Shown here one piece after another: positions 4,449 to 5,232 of a DNA stretch of 5,232 bases. Position numbers and translations under genes: made by a program. This DNA comes from Ruminococcaceae bacterium UBA6392. GTDB taxonomy: Bacteria; Bacillota; Clostridia; Oscillospirales; Acutalibacteraceae. Position 1 is the stretch's first letter. Each line of letters begins with the position of its first letter. The stretch lies in the NCBI GenBank assembly GCA_002438685.1, contig DJQG01000093.1:1-5232 (forward strand), in the 5' to 3' direction. The notes under the pieces are model-generated. The model ran no database searches. It saw nothing but the letters and a program-made list of their open reading frames with translations, and had not been told where the DNA came from.

Positions 4449-4646
4449 ATGTTTTCAACAGACGGAAAAATTAGCAAAATATGTAAATCGTGCGAATACA
4501 GACATGTGTTCGGCGGCAGCACTCCGATGGCGGACTGGAGCAATACTCTGTGCAACTACAGCATCGAAAAAGACAGATTCAGAGAAACTCCGGCGAGCGA
4601 TGATTATTGCGCCTACTATAAGCCGCGAAGGAGGAAACGCCGATGA
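4449..4646 (+). CDS. small four-cysteine, zinc-finger-like phage protein
   Basis: A 65-aa protein of the sort common in early regions of Firmicute prophages; function unknown. Four cysteines are set as C12-x2-C15-x19-C35-x18-C54, within KICKSCEYRH, TLCNYSIEKDRFR and DDYCAYYKP, which is compatible with one zinc site. The C-terminus is strongly basic (KPRRRKRR), so nucleic acid binding is plausible. The start is supported by AGAAGGA six bases upstream. Its TGA overlaps the next ATG as ATGA (4643-4646), indicating translational coupling. Its upstream region is occupied by the 4301-4435 inverted-repeat element. Confidence 0.8.
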   Translation: MFSTDGKISKICKSCEYRHVFGGSTPMADWSNTLCNYSIEKDRFRETPASDDYCAYYKPRRRKRR

Positions 4647-5146
4647 AGCTGAACCCGATAACAAAGGATCCGGAAATCATGCGCGGAGTATTCGAGATCG
4701 AAGACGGGAAATTTGTCCACGACAACCCATACGGTTACATAACGAACCTCAAAGATACAGAGATACATGCAGAATACATGGAGTTCAAAAAGACGCTGAA
4801 TGAAAAGACGGCGCTTTCAGATGAAGAGAGATTCTTTTTTGATGTGTTGATGATAGAACGGTTTCGGACTGATCTTCGTCAGCGTGTGCGGGAATTTAAA
4901 GAAAGGGAGGGGACGCCTTTGCAAAAGCTTGTTTCAAAATCGGTATCCGGGAATTGGACGGTGGAGCTGCTATTTGATGAGGGAATGCCGCAAAAGTGGA
5001 TGATTAAGACCCCGGAGGAGAGCATCAGCGAGGAAAACGGTCTTGTTGCGGTCAATATCTATACAGAGAAGATAAGCCGACCGCTGCAGAAGCGAATCGG
5101 AAATTATTACGAGCGACAGGGATTATCCCGATATACGGGAAATTAA
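4643..5146 (+). CDS. hypothetical early phage protein
   Basis: A 167-aa soluble protein that I do not recognise. It has no signal peptide, membrane segment or cysteine cluster. Residues 1-35 look like a mixed N-terminal part (ITKDPEIMRGVFEIEDGKFV). About 38-92 are charged and helical, with an F/L-rich core (ERFFFDVLMIERFRTDLRQR). About 100-120 look beta-like (GNWTVELLFDEG, QKWMIKTPEE). The tail is basic and polar. AAGGAGG (4628-4634) is eight bases upstream, inside the end of the preceding gene, and the ATG overlaps that gene's stop, so the two are coupled. The next gene starts 13 bases after its TAA. Context suggests an early role in phage DNA metabolism or regulation, without direct evidence. 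Confidence 0.8.
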   Translation: MKLNPITKDPEIMRGVFEIEDGKFVHDNPYGYITNLKDTEIHAEYMEFKKTLNEKTALSDEERFFFDVLMIERFRTDLRQRVREFKEREGTPLQKLVSKSVSGNWTVELLFDEGMPQKWMIKTPEESISEENGLVAVNIYTEKISRPLQKRIGNYYERQGLSRYTGN

Positions 5147-5159
5147 GGAGGATAAACAA

Positions 5160-5232
5160 ATGTATACAGAATGTTTTTTATGCCATCAGTACTGCGATAC
5201 CGAGAAACATCATATTTTCGGCGGAGCACTGT
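5160..5232 (+). CDS. HNH-like Cys/His protein (start only, cut by window end)
   Basis: Only the first 24 codons are present. They read ECFLCHQYC followed by EKHHIFGGAL. The C-x2-C pair and the HHIFGG motif match the opening of a small protein family frequent in Firmicute prophages, in which C..C, HHI.GG, and later Cys/His residues resemble an HNH nuclease or zinc-binding fold. The continuation is outside the window, so activity cannot be judged. AAGGAGG lies at 5145-5151, eight bases before the ATG, and the gene follows the previous stop by 13 bases, continuing the early operon. Confidence 0.75.
   Translation, partial: MYTECFLCHQYCDTEKHHIFGGAL

Noticed and set aside
4373..4803. Open frames on the minus strand at 4373-4664 and on the + strand at 4504-4803
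   Set aside because: They overlap the better supported rightward genes, lack matching ribosome binding sites and show no recognisable protein features.

Overview
This window looks like the left end of an integrated temperate phage, or a phage-like integrative element, from a Gram-positive Firmicute, most likely a Clostridia-type bacterium. The signs are strong AAGGAGG-type ribosome binding sites, GTG and TTG starts, sigma-A-like promoters, and an integrase / XRE repressor / ImmA-type lysogeny module. Species cannot be told from the sequence.

Layout. Bases 1-20 match the 3' end of a tRNA or tmRNA ending in CCA, which is the probable attL edge. A strong hairpin terminator follows at once. A leftward operon then reads, from promoter to end: XRE repressor (2885-2547), a four-helix membrane protein (2516-1677), an ImmA/IrrE-type metalloprotease (1653-1237) and a tyrosine integrase (1223-165). 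Gaps are only 13-30 bases, so integrase is probably co-transcribed with the repressor. Between the repressor and a rightward 59-aa Cro-like gene (3024-3203) lies a compact switch: two divergent promoters overlaid by four copies of one 17-bp operator, TATCWC-N5-GWGATA.

A leftward two-gene cassette (3890-3200), with its own good promoter, is wedged between cro and the rest of the rightward operon. It encodes a small lipoprotein and a small membrane-anchored protein. Both consist largely of a glycine-every-fourth-residue (GX3) repeat, and the second also carries a Cys/His-rich C-terminal motif. A short GX3 tract also ends the membrane protein of the repressor operon. The cassette ends tail to tail with cro, with stop codons sharing TTAA, so transcription running right from the cro promoter would be antisense to it.

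The rightward early genes resume at 3965: an excisionase-like HTH protein, a 65-aa four-cysteine protein, a 167-aa protein of unknown function, and the start of a Cys/His HNH-like protein cut by the window end. Between the first two lies a 135-base element (4301-4435) bounded by 25-base imperfect inverted repeats. Its mismatches are mostly G-U wobbles only in the rightward RNA, and its loop carries two anti-Shine-Dalgarno-like stretches.

How it probably works (inference from ICEBs1-type ImmR/ImmA switches): the repressor holds the cro promoter off and controls its own; on an inducing signal the ImmA-like protease removes the repressor, Cro and the early genes are expressed, and integrase with the excisionase-like protein excises the element at the tRNA/tmRNA site. 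The GX3 proteins are predicted to lie at the cell surface and are candidates for lysogenic-conversion or superinfection-exclusion factors, but nothing here proves a function. The most unusual items are the GX3 protein set and the 4301-4435 structured element.
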